Of a DNA stretch of 5,839 bases, positions 5,685 to 5,839 are shown piece after piece; the stretch's first letter is position 1, and each line of letters starts with the position of its first letter. This DNA comes from DASZGI01 sp035938995 (lineage in GTDB: Bacteria > Actinomycetota > Actinomycetes > Streptomycetales > Catenulisporaceae): assembly GCF_035938995.1 (NCBI RefSeq), contig NZ_DASZGI010000269.1, forward strand, positions 1 to 5,839, read 5' to 3'. Made by a program: the position numbers and the translations under genes. A model generated the notes under the pieces. That model was not told the origin of the DNA, did not search any database, and was given only the letters and a program-made list of their open reading frames with translations.

Positions 5685-5839
5685 CTAGGACTCCAGAAAC
5701 CGCACGGCGGCGATGACGCGGCGGTTGTCGTTGTCGTCGGGGGCCAGGCCGAGCTTGTCGAAGATGTTCGCGACGTGCTTCTCCACGACCTTCGGGGAGA
5801 TGAACAGCGTCCCGGCGATGGCGGCGTTGGAGCGGCCCT
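5685..5839 (-). CDS. NarL/LuxR-family response regulator, C-terminal DNA-binding end (5' end outside window)
   Basis: The minus-strand frame is open from the window edge and ends with TAG at 5685-5687, giving 50 full residues. They read GRSNAAIAGTLFISPKVVEK then HVANIFDKLGLAPDDNDNRR, ending VIAAVRFLES. This is the LuxR-type helix-turn-helix (G-x-S-N-x-x-I-A, S-x-K-V-V-E-K-H-V-x-N-I-F-x-K-L-G-L), the DNA-contacting domain of NarL-family two-component response regulators. Their phospho-receiver domain would lie upstream, outside the window. The LGLxPDDxDxRRVxAVxxxL ending is common in actinobacterial members paired with a membrane histidine kinase. It regulates transcription in the cytoplasm; targets are unknown. 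It heads toward the NLR-like gene on the same strand, about 260 bases upstream of it, but the junction in between makes shared regulation doubtful. Confidence 0.93.
   Translation of the reverse strand, partial: GRSNAAIAGTLFISPKVVEKHVANIFDKLGLAPDDNDNRRVIAAVRFLES

Noticed and set aside
1..5839. CRISPR arrays, tRNA or rRNA genes, insertion sequences, integrase genes
   Set aside because: Looked for on both strands; no regularly spaced repeats, cloverleaf-like sequence, transposase motifs or terminal inverted repeats were seen.

Overview
The window is high-GC DNA (about 70% G+C in the coding parts) with actinomycete-style codon use, GTG starts and gene families typical of filamentous Actinobacteria (Streptomyces/Streptosporangium-like). 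The genus cannot be told from this sequence. One very large gene dominates. It is flanked on both sides by sequence that is mostly fragments of broken genes.

Left flank (1-882). The window opens in the 3' end of a GMC-family FAD oxidoreductase gene (+). Immediately after its stop lies a fragment of an ion-channel-like membrane protein (+), joined at about position 420 to a reversed fragment of an S53 (sedolisin) serine peptidase gene. The peptidase fragment also carries a frameshift at a G8/C8 run. A further + strand reading frame (738-882) looks protein-like, but I do not recognise it.

Centre (883-5427, - strand). A single intact gene encodes a protein of about 1514 residues: an uncharacterised helical N-terminal domain, a complete NB-ARC (STAND/NLR-like) nucleotide-binding module, and a long C-terminal array of helical repeats built on an L-A-P-x-L-P motif. 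This is the architecture of bacterial NLR-like sensors. Related proteins act in anti-phage defence or in signalling, and the context here (a lone large STAND gene among gene debris) fits an accessory defence gene. The N-terminal domain has a distinctly lower G+C content than the rest, which suggests that the module was swapped in.

Right flank (5428-5839). A fragment of a 2-phosphosulfolactate phosphatase (ComB)-like gene (+) abuts, tail to tail, a 31-codon truncated-looking frame (-). That frame is tightly coupled to the 3' end of a NarL/LuxR-family response regulator gene (-), which runs off the window.

In both flanks, two convergent gene fragments have lost their 3' ends and are fused head-on (about 420 and about 5586). 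This suggests repeated deletion and replacement at the site. The most interesting items are the NLR-like protein with its unusual N-terminal domain, and the gene graveyard around it.
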